Shown in pieces: positions 27,801 through 37,329 of a DNA stretch of 64,000 nt (its first letter is position 1; each line of letters opens with the position of its first letter). The position numbers and the translations under genes are program-made. The stretch is taken from contig CAZTTG010000025.1 of assembly GCA_964615935.1 (NCBI GenBank), positions 1 through 64,000 on the forward strand. The letters are read 5' to 3'. The notes under the pieces were generated by a model. That model was not told where the DNA came from and did not search any database. It saw only the letters and a program-made list of their open reading frames with translations. Source of the stretch: CAZTTG01 sp964615935 (GTDB taxonomy: Bacteria; Planctomycetota; UBA1135; GCA-002686595).

Positions 27801-28358
27801 CTCGCCGGGCTGCCTGGCGAGCAGGCGCTCGAGCGCGCCCGTCGAGTCGACCAGGAAGGCGAGCGCCCGATCGAGCTCGTCCCCCTCCGAGCAGACCCAG
27901 GCCGCGCGCGCGAGGACCGGCTCCAGCGCGTGGCCCTCGGCGGCCAGGGGCTCGGCGCGCCGCCGCAGCCCGGACGGGATCGAGGCCTCGGCGAGCAGCT
28001 CGGCCGCGCCCGGCGCGGCCTCGCCGCGGTTCACCAGGCGCTTGACCCGCTCCAGGCGCCGCTCGGTGTCGCGGCGCCAGAGCTCGCGATCCCCCACCAC
28101 GCGCGGGAGGGCGCGGGGGAACTGCCGGAGCAGGCGCGTGCGGTTGCGCGTGGCCTTGCTGATGACCGAGCCGTCCACGACCAGGCTCCGCGGCTCGTGG
28201 TCGATCCCCGGCGCGGGCGCCGTCCTCCAGCGCAGGCGCCCCGGCGACTCGAGCTCCTCGGGCCAGCCCCGCAACCAGCCGAGCCCCTGCTGCAGCAGGG
28301 CGCGCACGCGCAGCACGGCGACGCTGCGGGAGCGGGAGGTGGGCTGGTGCGGTCGCAT
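24885..28358 (-). CDS. Large uncharacterised protein with a conserved-looking 'TCL...NKRVLYARD' domain
   Basis: This is a 1157-residue protein without signal peptide or membrane helices. Most of it is Leu/Ala/Glu/Arg-rich and helical, possibly HEAT- or TPR-like. Residues about 835-910 differ: 'ADPLEAMRMGEPFGTCLAPG' is followed by a Asn-rich strand, 'NAADVNKRVLYARD', 'GRVQGRCLLALTAGGELLAF' and 'HPYHQD'. I recall similar motifs in unannotated planctomycete and myxobacterial proteins, so this is probably a real but unnamed domain. The Cys, His and Asp residues could form an active site; that is speculation. The C-terminal 200 residues are again helical. It is divergent from the MoxR operon and precedes a lipoprotein gene. 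It could not be assigned a function. Confidence 0.7.
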   Translation of the reverse strand: MRPHQPTSRSRSVAVLRVRALLQQGLGWLRGWPEELESPGRLRWRTAPAPGIDHEPRSLVVDGSVISKATRNRTRLLRQFPRALPRVVGDRELWRRDTERRLERVKRLVNRGEAAPGAAELLAEASIPSGLRRRAEPLAAEGHALEPVLARAAWVCSEGDELDRALAFLVDSTGALERLLARQPGEPGLEAARALCELAVAGHGESLPGLLRLLEDPRAYETRLARAWRSPPFVGSDPLPKPFHKRWWPRGSGDPPARELVAWLPRLLRLEDAARAQVLRLAETLVPARAIDRWTAFWDGASRRAAELGALVRTAQRDISSGTKKVLTRALKEAREELGSNPAAYSLGALLSALAEAGGRSPAERAWLAEASSRLGALPEEHEGRPLRAGLILHWAQLAALGKPRLLVEAVRRTLDLFLSGQDLGRSILPWEDVLRGAGCEPHSWASSSCLDHEFLSGQLAPARLEDLFEAIGICTSSEEVADSGEEELGHLYVLLPLVRRGGLAAEFAASLVAAEVGYMGPGNARVCLALSGGDAGGFCALAAALGEREHEADDGRRAERAASVGGWSDLLAAGVAEQHPRDVLRLFDALAGLETLRSGDGVRLLGEELARAAVAAPPDPEPGRWSRYAAELHPLLEQLEAATPRAPRIAERLLGAAFPEPEGLRAELEGLRRRLEADDVRRPEHLRARVRSIEERLARPLEVSPARMRRLEGKLRRRIAAELLAGPLRALEARCSERAAELLGAPAPLELAADPRIARLLASAMRLKKPYRDLALSLLRARQGPPPWDLREEAPNAAFLERMAARGVRLEPWLEGGEPLRVEGADGRRLELALEADPLEAMRMGEPFGTCLAPGNMNFYSAVLNAADVNKRVLYARDVRGRVQGRCLLALTAGGELLAFHPYHQDGAPSFQEQAGAFVERLAADMGIPVAVRGRVEDLRNGDWYDDGPEDLTGRFRFLDDGSELRAGLAALPAEQLLPRLVELSGQDPPRTGLLAMVVELSELDERPELILPLLPLLHGSEGLQPDGRVRAARLARRAGRPEECRRLLGPLLARRRTWSWEHRSARVAVELVALGDLTAAQAAIRRPRRELRGGWEGEWDGDRLYLAARIQEELGRRRAALRLYRLARERGPEHEIGDWLEDCRQRIVALEGSPA

Positions 28359-28393
28359 GACGGCGCGGAGGAGGATCCGATGGGGCTAGAAGG

Positions 28394-28399
28394 TAGACT
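28394..28399 (+). promoter_or_regulatory. -10 box (TAGACT) of the MoxR operon
   Basis: TAGACT lies 20 nt before the first ATG of the operon, in the 60-bp divergent gap. The start has no clear Shine-Dalgarno. Confidence 0.45.
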
Positions 28400-28418
28400 G
28401 GCGCCCCCGCGAGCCGCC

Positions 28419-29078
28419 ATGTGCCTTCCGGGTTTGATCCTGCTCCTCGCGGCCGCTCCGACGGCCCAGTCGCCCGAGGCGATCGCGCGCGAGATCCTCG
28501 CCGATCCCGCCTACCAGACCGAGCTGCCCGGGGCGCTCGGGAGCGAGGGAGGGCTCGGGATCGCCCCCGGGCCCGACGGACGGGATGAGCCCTTCGATCT
28601 CGACCTCCCCGGGAGCCGGTCCGGGCAGCCGGTGTTCCAGTGGCTGATGTGGCTCCTCATGCTCGCGGTGGGCCTCGCCCTGGCGGCCCGGCTCGGGCGC
28701 GCGCTGGCCGAGCGCCGCCGCGATGTCGAGCCCTTGGAGGAGCGCGATCGAGCGGGGGGCGCCGCGCCCGCGGCCAGGCCCTCCGCCCCCCCGCTGGCCG
28801 AGGTCGAGGCCCTGGCGGCCGAGGGGCGCTTCGGCGAGGCCATCCACCTCCTGCTCCTGCGCACCCTCGAGAGCCTGCGGCCGGCCCCCTCGCTGACCAG
28901 CCGGGAGGTCCTGGCGCAGCTCGCCTGGACCGGGGAGCGCGGGCGCGCGCTCGCCGCCCTGGTCGAGGCGGTCGAGCTGAGCCTCTTCGGCGCGCGGGTC
29001 CCGGACCGCGCCGACTACGAGGCCTGCCTCGAGAGCGGCCACGCCCTGGCGGCGGCCGCCGAGGGGGAGGGCGCGTGA
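28419..29078 (+). CDS. DUF4129-domain membrane protein
   Basis: This is the first gene of a six-gene operon. The 219-residue protein has an N-terminal signal-like helix ('LPGLILLLAAAPTAQS'), a second transmembrane helix near residue 75 ('WLMWLLMLAVGLALAARLG'), and a C-terminal cytoplasmic helical domain. The domain has 'GRFGEAIHLLLLRTLESLR' and 'SLTSREVLAQLAW', typical of DUF4129. DUF4129 proteins are regularly encoded beside MoxR ATPases and DUF58 proteins. The role is unknown. Its stop overlaps the next start (GTGA). Confidence 0.82.
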   Translation: MCLPGLILLLAAAPTAQSPEAIAREILADPAYQTELPGALGSEGGLGIAPGPDGRDEPFDLDLPGSRSGQPVFQWLMWLLMLAVGLALAARLGRALAERRRDVEPLEERDRAGGAAPAARPSAPPLAEVEALAAEGRFGEAIHLLLLRTLESLRPAPSLTSREVLAQLAWTGERGRALAALVEAVELSLFGARVPDRADYEACLESGHALAAAAEGEGA

Positions 29079-30302
29079 GCTCGGCCCCCTTCACCCGCCG
29101 CGCGATCGTCGGCCTGGCGATCCTGGGCGGCGCCTCGCTGCTCGCGGGCCTGATCGCCGCGGGCATCGGGGGCGAGCTGAAGGGGCAGGGCTCCGCCGGC
29201 CCGGACAGCTTCAGCTCCTCCGCGCTGGGCCACCGCGCCTTCGTCGAGCTCCTGCGCCGCCTCGACGTGCCGGTGGTGATCAGCCGCGGCCGCAGCGCTC
29301 GCAGGTCGGCGGACGAGGCGGTGCTGCTGATCGCCGAGCCCCATCTCGGGGGCACGGACGAGGGTGCGCGGGAGCTCGGGTCCCTGCTCTCGGAGACCGA
29401 TCGCACGCTGGTGGTCCTGCCGCGGTGGACCGGGACCGAGGATCCCGACCGCCCCGGGTGGATCGCCCGCGCCGCGCCGATCGGGGGGGATCGGGTGAGC
29501 GCGGTCTTCGAGGCCCTGGGGATCGAGGCGCTCGCCGTGCGCGCCTCCGCTCCCCCCGCGCGCTGGGACCATCCGTCCTTCACCTGCGGGCCCGCGCTGG
29601 AGGCGCCCCAGCTCGTCGACTCGGGCGAGCTCACGGCCTGGATCGGGTGCGACGAGGGCGTGCTGCTCGGGGAGCTGCCGCCCCGCGACCCGGAGAGCGG
29701 GTCGCGCTGCCTGCTGCTCTCCGATCCCGGCCTGCTCTCCAACGCGGGGCTGGGCGAGGGCCGCAACGCCGCCATGATGCTGGAGATCCTGCACTTCCTC
29801 GCCCCGGAGGGAGCGCCGGTCGTGATCGACGAGACCCTGCACGGCTTCGCGATCGCGCGGGGTCTGCTGGCCGAGCTCCTGCGCTTCCCCCTGGTGCTGG
29901 CCCTGGCCCACGCCGGCCTGGCCGCGGCCCTCCTGCTGTGGGCGGGGATGCGCCGCTTCGGGGCTCCGCAGCCCCTTCCCTCGGCCCTGCGGGCGGGCAA
30001 GCGCACGCTCATCGACAACACCGCCGAGCTGCTGCTGCTCGGGGGGCACGGCGAGTCCGTCCTGCAGCGATACCTGAGCACCAACCTGCGCCGGGTGGCC
30101 GACGCCCTGCACCTCCCGCCCGAGCTGGACGTCCAGCGCCGGCTGGAGGCGCTCGAGGGCCTCTCCCGGCGCATGAAGGCCTCGATCCGGCCGCGCGACC
30201 TGGTGTCCGCGGTCCGCCAGGCGAGCGCCGCCGACCGCGGCTCGCCCCGCCGCTTCCTGCGCACCGCGCGCCTCATCCACCGCTGGCGAGAGGAGATGAC
30301 CC

Positions 30303-30316
<14 letters not shown>
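29075..30316 (+). CDS. DUF4350-domain membrane protein
   Basis: This 413-residue protein has an N-terminal helix near residue 12 ('IVGLAILGGASLLAGLIAAG'), a soluble Rossmann-like region of about 200 residues, and a second helix near 275 ('LVLALAHAGLAAALLLWAG'). The segments 'GHRAFVELLRRLDVPVVISR' and 'DEAVLLIAEP' are typical of DUF4350. The C-terminal 130 residues are cytoplasmic and helical. The GTG start overlaps the DUF4129 stop by 4 nt. It is presumably an inner-membrane component working with MoxR; no enzymatic motif is visible. Confidence 0.82.
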
Positions 30317-32571
<2,255 letters not shown>

Positions 32572-32572
<1 letters not shown>

Positions 32573-33579
32573 TGGCGGGGATCGCAGAGAGCGTCAAGAG
32601 CGTCCGCTTCCGCCGCGAGCGGCGGGCCTCCTGGGACGAGCTCGAGGCGCTGGTGAGCCGGATCGAGAAGCGCGGCCTGGCCTCCCTGAGCACCGAGCAG
32701 CTCACCCGCCTGCCGGTCCTGCACCGCGGCGTGCTCTCCTCGCTGTCGGTGGCCCGCTCCATCTCCCTGGACCGCAACCTGCTGGACTACCTGGAGAGCC
32801 TGACCGCCCGCTCCTACTTCTGCGTCTACGGCACCCGCCGGCCGCTGCTCGAGACCATCGCCGACTTCTTCCTGCGCCGCTTCCCGGCCCGGGTGCGGCG
32901 CTTTCGCTGGCACGTCGCGCTCTCGGCCTTCTTCCTCGCGGCGGGGGTGCTGGCCGGCTTCCTCCTGACCCGCGCCGACCCGGATCGCTACTACGCCTTC
33001 GTGACGGAGGAGATGGCCCAGGGGCGCGACCCGACCGCCTCCACCGAGGAGCTGGCCGAGGTGCTCGGCTCGGGCGACGAGGATCAGGAGGGAGCGCTCA
33101 CGGCCTTCGCCTCCTTCCTGTTCACCCACAACTCCCGGGTGGGGATGCTGTGCTTCAGCCTGGGCTTCGCCGCGGGCCTGCCGGTCTTCTACCTGCTCCT
33201 GACCAACGGGCTGGTCCTCGGCGCCATGGCGGCCCTGTACGCCGATCGAGGGCTGGCGGTCGAGTTCTGGGGCTGGATCCTGCCCCACGGGCTGACCGAG
33301 CTCTTCGCGGTGGTCCTGTGCGGGGCGGCCGGCCTGGTGATCGCGCAGGGCCTGCTCTTCCCGGCCCGGCACGGCCGGCTGGCCAACCTGGCCCTGCAGG
33401 GGCGGGCGGCCGGGCAGCTCGTCCTGGGGGGCGTGGTCCTGCTGGCCATCGCGGCCCTGATCGAGGGGTACTTCCGCCAGCTGGTGCAGGCCGAGGTCGT
33501 GCGCTACTCGCTGGCCCTGGTCACGGCCGCGGGCTGGATCCTGTACTTCACCCTCCTGCCCCGGGAGCGGACCCCGTGA
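32572..33579 (+). CDS. SpoIIM-family (DUF95) membrane protein
   Basis: This 335-residue protein has a soluble N-terminal region of about 115 residues and then about five membrane helices, beginning 'VALSAFFLAAGVLAGFLL'. It includes 'GMLCFSLGFAAGLPVFYLL' and 'GWILPHGLTELFAVVLCGAA', the conserved P-H-G-x-x-E motif of the stage II sporulation protein M family. Outside sporulating bacteria these proteins sit in MoxR/DUF58/RDD operons. No sporulation is implied. TGATG overlap with the upstream gene. Confidence 0.9.
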
Positions 33580-34478
33580 GCCGCCCGCTCCCCACCCGCC
33601 AGCCCACCGTGGGCGCCCGCCGCCCGCTCCTGACCCCCGAGGGCATCCCCCTGGTGCTCACGGTGGGCACCGCCGGCGACCGCATCGCGGCCTTCCTCCT
33701 GGACATGCTCCTGGTGATCGGCGGCTGCGCCGCGATCTTCCTGCTGGCCCTGGCGGCCTCGGGCGGGTCCTCGGAGGGCTGGTTCTGGGCCTTCGCCTTG
33801 CTCGCCCTCTTCGGCCTCTTCCAGTTCTACTTCATCTGGTTCGAGATCCGCTGGCAGGGGCGCACCCCGGGCAAGCGCTTCATCGGCCTGCGGGTGATCG
33901 ACGCCCACGGCGGGGCGCTGAGCTCGGAGGCGGTCTTCGTGCGCAACCTGACGCGCGAGGTCGAGGTCTTCATCCCGCTCGCGATCGCCCTCCATCCCCA
34001 GCTCCTGGGCCAGTCCGTCCCGGGCTGGCTGGGGCTCCTGTCGGTCCTGTGGCTGTTCGTCCTGGCCCTCCTGCCGCTGTTCAACCGCGACCGCCTGCGC
34101 ATCGGCGACCTGGTGGCCGGCACCCTGGTGGTGCAGGCCCCGCGGATCGCGCTGCTCGAGGAGCTCGGCGCTCCCGGCGGAGAGGACGCGGCCGACGAGC
34201 CCATCACCTTCAGCCGCAAGCAGCTCGACCTGTACGGCGTGTTCGAGCTCCAGGTGCTGGAGGACCTCCTGCGGCGCGGCGGGGATCCCGCGCCGCTGCG
34301 GGTGGTGGCGAGCAAGATCCAGCGCAAGATCGCCTGGGACCGCCGGAGGCGGGACGTTCCCCCGCGCGAGTTCCTCCAGGCCTTCTACCGCGCCCAGCGG
34401 GCCCGGCTGGAGGGCGAGCTCCTGCTCGGCAAGGCGCGCGAGAAGAAGCGCAAGGGGCGGCTGCGCCGAGGGCGCTGA
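33576..34478 (+). CDS. RDD-family membrane protein with cytoplasmic tail
   Basis: This 300-residue protein is the last gene of the MoxR operon. It has the RDD signature (Arg and Asp in 'GDRIAAFLLDMLLVIGG'), about four helices, and 'GRTPGKRFIGLRVIDAHGG' plus 'RDRLRIGDLVAGTLVV'. Family members have been linked to ion exchange and stress tolerance, but most are uncharacterised. The C-terminal 100 residues are soluble and very basic ('GKAREKKRKGRLRRGR'). It starts with GTG overlapping the SpoIIM-like stop, and ends 11 nt from a convergent gene. Confidence 0.9.
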   Translation: MSRPLPTRQPTVGARRPLLTPEGIPLVLTVGTAGDRIAAFLLDMLLVIGGCAAIFLLALAASGGSSEGWFWAFALLALFGLFQFYFIWFEIRWQGRTPGKRFIGLRVIDAHGGALSSEAVFVRNLTREVEVFIPLAIALHPQLLGQSVPGWLGLLSVLWLFVLALLPLFNRDRLRIGDLVAGTLVVQAPRIALLEELGAPGGEDAADEPITFSRKQLDLYGVFELQVLEDLLRRGGDPAPLRVVASKIQRKIAWDRRRRDVPPREFLQAFYRAQRARLEGELLLGKAREKKRKGRLRRGR

Positions 34479-34489
34479 GGCGCGGGCCT

Positions 34490-35443
34490 TCAGTCGAAGA
34501 TGGACGCCAGCTCCTCGGTATCGACGCCCTCGACCGCGACCCTCAGGTCGTGATAGCCGACGGCCGCGAGCACGGCCTGCAGGGAGGTGGTGAGCACGGC
34601 CAGGATCAGCCCGGCCACGGCGGCCGCCGTGATCGAGATCATCCCGGCGGCGAGCTCCACCAGGGCGGCGGTGGTCAGGAGGCTCAGCACCCAGAGGAAG
34701 AGGATCAGCAGGAAGATCCTCCAGCGGGAGCCCTTCGTCAGCGTCCAGCTTCGCGAGACCGACCTCCAGATCCCGGGCCGCTCGACCACGCAGACGGGGA
34801 CCGCCACCCACATCCCGGCCGTGGCGTACCAGGCCACCACGACGATGGCCGCGCCGCCGACGTAGACGGCCAGATCCGGGGAGACGATGGCCACCAGCAT
34901 GCCCAGGAAGATCAGGGGGATGGCGGACAGGAGGCAGAAGACGAGGATGTTGAGGAGGACCAGGAGGCTCACGCCGAGGATCGGGAAGAGGCGGGAGAGT
35001 CCGTAGGACACGCAGGTCCCGATGCTCGCGGGCCGGCCGCGGAGCTTCTGGAACACCCCGTAGATCACGGCGCCCGAGGCGAGGAAGCCCAGGAACATGG
35101 AGCCCCAGGTCTCGATGAGCTGGTGCTCGGTCGTCTCCATGAAGTCGGGCCGGTCGAGGACCACCCACAGCGTGTAGGCGATCAGCGGCAGGAACACCAG
35201 GAGCGCGATGAGCTGGTAGGCGAGGAAGCTCGAGATCCAGGTCGCGAGGGCTCGCGCGACGGTGCTCCCGATCCGGAAGGTCCCGTAGCGCTGGTTCCTC
35301 CGCCGCGGGCGCCGGCCCTCCCCGCGCGGGACGGGGACCGCCAGGGGGCGGAGCCCGGCCGCCGGGGGGTCGGCGGAGGGCCTCGAAGGCTCCCCCGCGT
35401 CGTCGTCGCGCTCCTCGGGACGGGCTTCGATCTCGTCGGCCAT
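34490..35443 (-). CDS. Multi-helix membrane protein of unknown function
   Basis: This 317-residue protein has an acidic, Pro/Arg-rich cytoplasmic N-terminus (about 65 residues) and then roughly six hydrophobic helices. Segments such as 'SFLAYQLIALLVFLPLIAYT' and 'WRSVSRSWTLTKGSRWRIFL' resemble the membrane domain found in glycerophosphodiester phosphodiesterase-like proteins (DUF975/GPDP-memb style). No enzyme domain is present. It lies 51 nt downstream of the lipoprotein gene of the MlaD locus and is probably co-transcribed with it. Confidence 0.7.
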   Translation of the reverse strand: MADEIEARPEERDDDAGEPSRPSADPPAAGLRPLAVPVPRGEGRRPRRRNQRYGTFRIGSTVARALATWISSFLAYQLIALLVFLPLIAYTLWVVLDRPDFMETTEHQLIETWGSMFLGFLASGAVIYGVFQKLRGRPASIGTCVSYGLSRLFPILGVSLLVLLNILVFCLLSAIPLIFLGMLVAIVSPDLAVYVGGAAIVVVAWYATAGMWVAVPVCVVERPGIWRSVSRSWTLTKGSRWRIFLLILFLWVLSLLTTAALVELAAGMISITAAAVAGLILAVLTTSLQAVLAAVGYHDLRVAVEGVDTEELASIFD

Positions 35444-35494
35444 GGTCCGATTCCGATCCGGTCGTCCGGCGGGGCCCGGGGCGACCGCCGGGCG

Positions 35495-36160
35495 TCAGGG
35501 CTCCTCGCCCGGGGTCTCCTCCTCCTCCGGGGCCGGCAGGGCCTCGGCGCAGGCCTCGCCCGCCTGGGAGACGGCCCCGCGCAGGGCCTCGGCCAGGGCT
35601 GCGGCCAGGGCCGCGGGATCGGAGGAGGGCTCCTCCCCGCCGGCCTCGACCTCGGGCCGAGCGATGGGCACGCGCACGTCCAGGGTGCGATCCAGGAGGG
35701 AGGCCCCGTCGGGACCGGTCAGGTGAACGAGGAGCCGGGCGTGGGCGGCGGGCTCGGCGCCCAGGTCCTCCTCGAGGGCCACCAGGGTCGCGTCCAGGGT
35801 CGAGGCCTGCAGGGCCTCGGAGCGGCGCAGGCCCTGGACCTCGAAGAGCTCGTGGACCAGGAGCCGCTCGAGGAAGGCCGCCGGCGGCTCGGTCCAGCGG
35901 CGAAAGTCGTAGAAGCCGCGCTCCACCTCGGAGGAGCTCCACACGAAGCGCTCGCGCAGGTGGCCGGCGGCGAGGACCCGGCGCAACCGGAGCTCCTGCC
36001 CGCCCGGGACGATCGAGGCGTCGGCCGAGGCGACCTCGACCGAGAAGAAGCGCAGGCGGGGGGGGTCTCCTCCCAGGGAGAGGCAGGAGCTGGTCGCGAG
36101 GGCCAGGAGCCCCGCGCTCGCCAGGATGCGCAGCCGATGGGCGTGGGACGTCGTCTTCAT
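35495..36160 (-). CDS. ABC-type transport auxiliary lipoprotein (PqiC/LptE-like)
   Basis: This 221-residue lipoprotein has a signal with lipobox ('LLALATSSC'). The following 150 residues, with 'PRLRFFSVEVASADASIVPG', 'LRLRRVLAAGHLRERFVWSS' and 'RWTEPPAAFLERLL', match the ABC_trans_aux/PqiC pattern: an outer-membrane lipoprotein working with MCE-domain proteins in lipid trafficking. The C-terminus is a low-complexity Glu/Ala tail. The ATG overlaps the MlaD-like stop by 4 nt (ATGA, 36157-36160), which ties the two functionally. Confidence 0.82.
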   Translation of the reverse strand: MKTTSHAHRLRILASAGLLALATSSCLSLGGDPPRLRFFSVEVASADASIVPGGQELRLRRVLAAGHLRERFVWSSSEVERGFYDFRRWTEPPAAFLERLLVHELFEVQGLRRSEALQASTLDATLVALEEDLGAEPAAHARLLVHLTGPDGASLLDRTLDVRVPIARPEVEAGGEEPSSDPAALAAALAEALRGAVSQAGEACAEALPAPEEEETPGEEP

Positions 36161-37230
36161 TGGTCTTCCTCCACAGCGGGCTTCGCCCCGGGAACCGGGG
36201 GCTTCGACTCCGGCGCGCGCCCCCTCAGGAAGACTCCGGGGTCGCGTTCGATCATGCCCAGCATGGCGGTGCTGGCGTTCAGGGTGTGCTGCACGGCGAC
36301 CATCAGCTCGTGGACCTCGGCCATGAGCTGGTGGGCCTCGCGGCCGATCACGCGCACGTCCGAGATGCTGTCGCGCACCAGCTGGGTGGTCTCGCCGATC
36401 CGGGCGTCCTCGATCGCGTTGGTGGCGGTGCGCGCGACCAGCCCCACGCTGGAGATGGTCGAGAAGAGGCCGCCCCCGCCGCCTCCCGACTCGGACTTCT
36501 CCTCCACCAGCTTGGCGAAGGCGTCGGCCGCCCTGGCCACCGAGTCGAGGGCGGTCTGGGTCTTGGTCGAGAGGACCGGCGCGTCCAGCTCGTCGAGCCG
36601 CCCGTCGAGCTTGGTCATCAGGCCGCGGGCGCTGGAGGAGAGCCCGGCCACGTCGGCGTCCTCGATGGCCCGGCTCAGGCGGGCGGCCAGCTCCTCGAAG
36701 CGCTCGGGGAGCTGGCTCGCGCCCCCGGGAGCGCCTCCCCCCCCGGCGCGGGACGCCTCGACCGGCGAGGGGATCGCCGGGACGAAGGAGGGCGGCGTCT
36801 CGAAGGCCAGGACCGGCGGCGGGTGGGCCCCCTCGCCGACGGTCTCCAGCCGCAGGAAGCGGTCCGCCTCGGGGTGCGGGCGCACGAGCTGGGCGCGGAG
36901 CCCCGCGGACGCCTGCCAGGGTCCCCCGCCCTCGCCGCGGCGGTAGCCCATGGGGCCCGCCTGGCCGCGGTCGAGGTCGACCTCCACCGCGACCCAGCGC
37001 GGGTCGGGCGAGAGTCGGATGCGGGTCACGACCCCGACCGGCGCCCCGCGCATCTTCACCGGCGCACCCACCTCGAGGCCCTCCACGCTCTCGCTGAAGT
37101 AGGTGACCATGGGCAGGCCCCCTCCCCCGAGCCAGTCGCGCCCGAACTACCCCAGAACGGCGGCGGCGGCGGCGAGGAGGATCAGGATGAGGGCGCGGCG
37201 GAAGGGACTCGGTGCTCGGGGATCGGTCAT
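36157..37230 (-). pseudogene. MlaD/MCE-domain protein gene interrupted by an in-frame TAG
   Basis: From an ATG at 37230 (GGAGA 8 nt upstream) the frame encodes 27 residues with the expected N-terminal membrane helix ('FRRALILILLAAAAAVLG'). A TAG follows at 37149-37147, and then the same frame continues with 'FGRDWLGGGGLPMVTYFSES', the MCE core 'SVEGLEVGAPVKMRGAPVG' and a long helical tail. Intact relatives carry helix and MCE core in one chain, with Tyr or another residue at this place. Alternatives are a real nonsense mutation, a base error, readthrough, or restart at the ATG at 37110, which would give a protein lacking its membrane anchor. The downstream lipoprotein gene looks intact. No MlaE or MlaF gene is in the window. 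Confidence 0.75.
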
Positions 37231-37248
37231 GGCGGTTCTCCGGTACGC

Positions 37249-37325
37249 GGAGTGTACGGAGTCCAGCGCTTTCCTCCACCCCGCACCAGCGAGGGTGGAG
37301 GAAAGCGCCGGACACCGTATCCTCC
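37249..37325. promoter_or_regulatory. Divergent promoters built as an inverted repeat
   Basis: The arms 37266-37281 and 37293-37308 are perfect 16-bp inverted repeats. With one mismatch they extend to 20 bp (37262-37312). Each arm is followed, reading outward, by CCGTA and a -10: TATCCT at 37318-37323 for the radical SAM gene, and TACACT (minus strand, 37256-37251) for the MlaD operon. The two promoters are thus inverted copies of one sequence. Confidence 0.65.
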
Positions 37326-37329
37326 CCGC

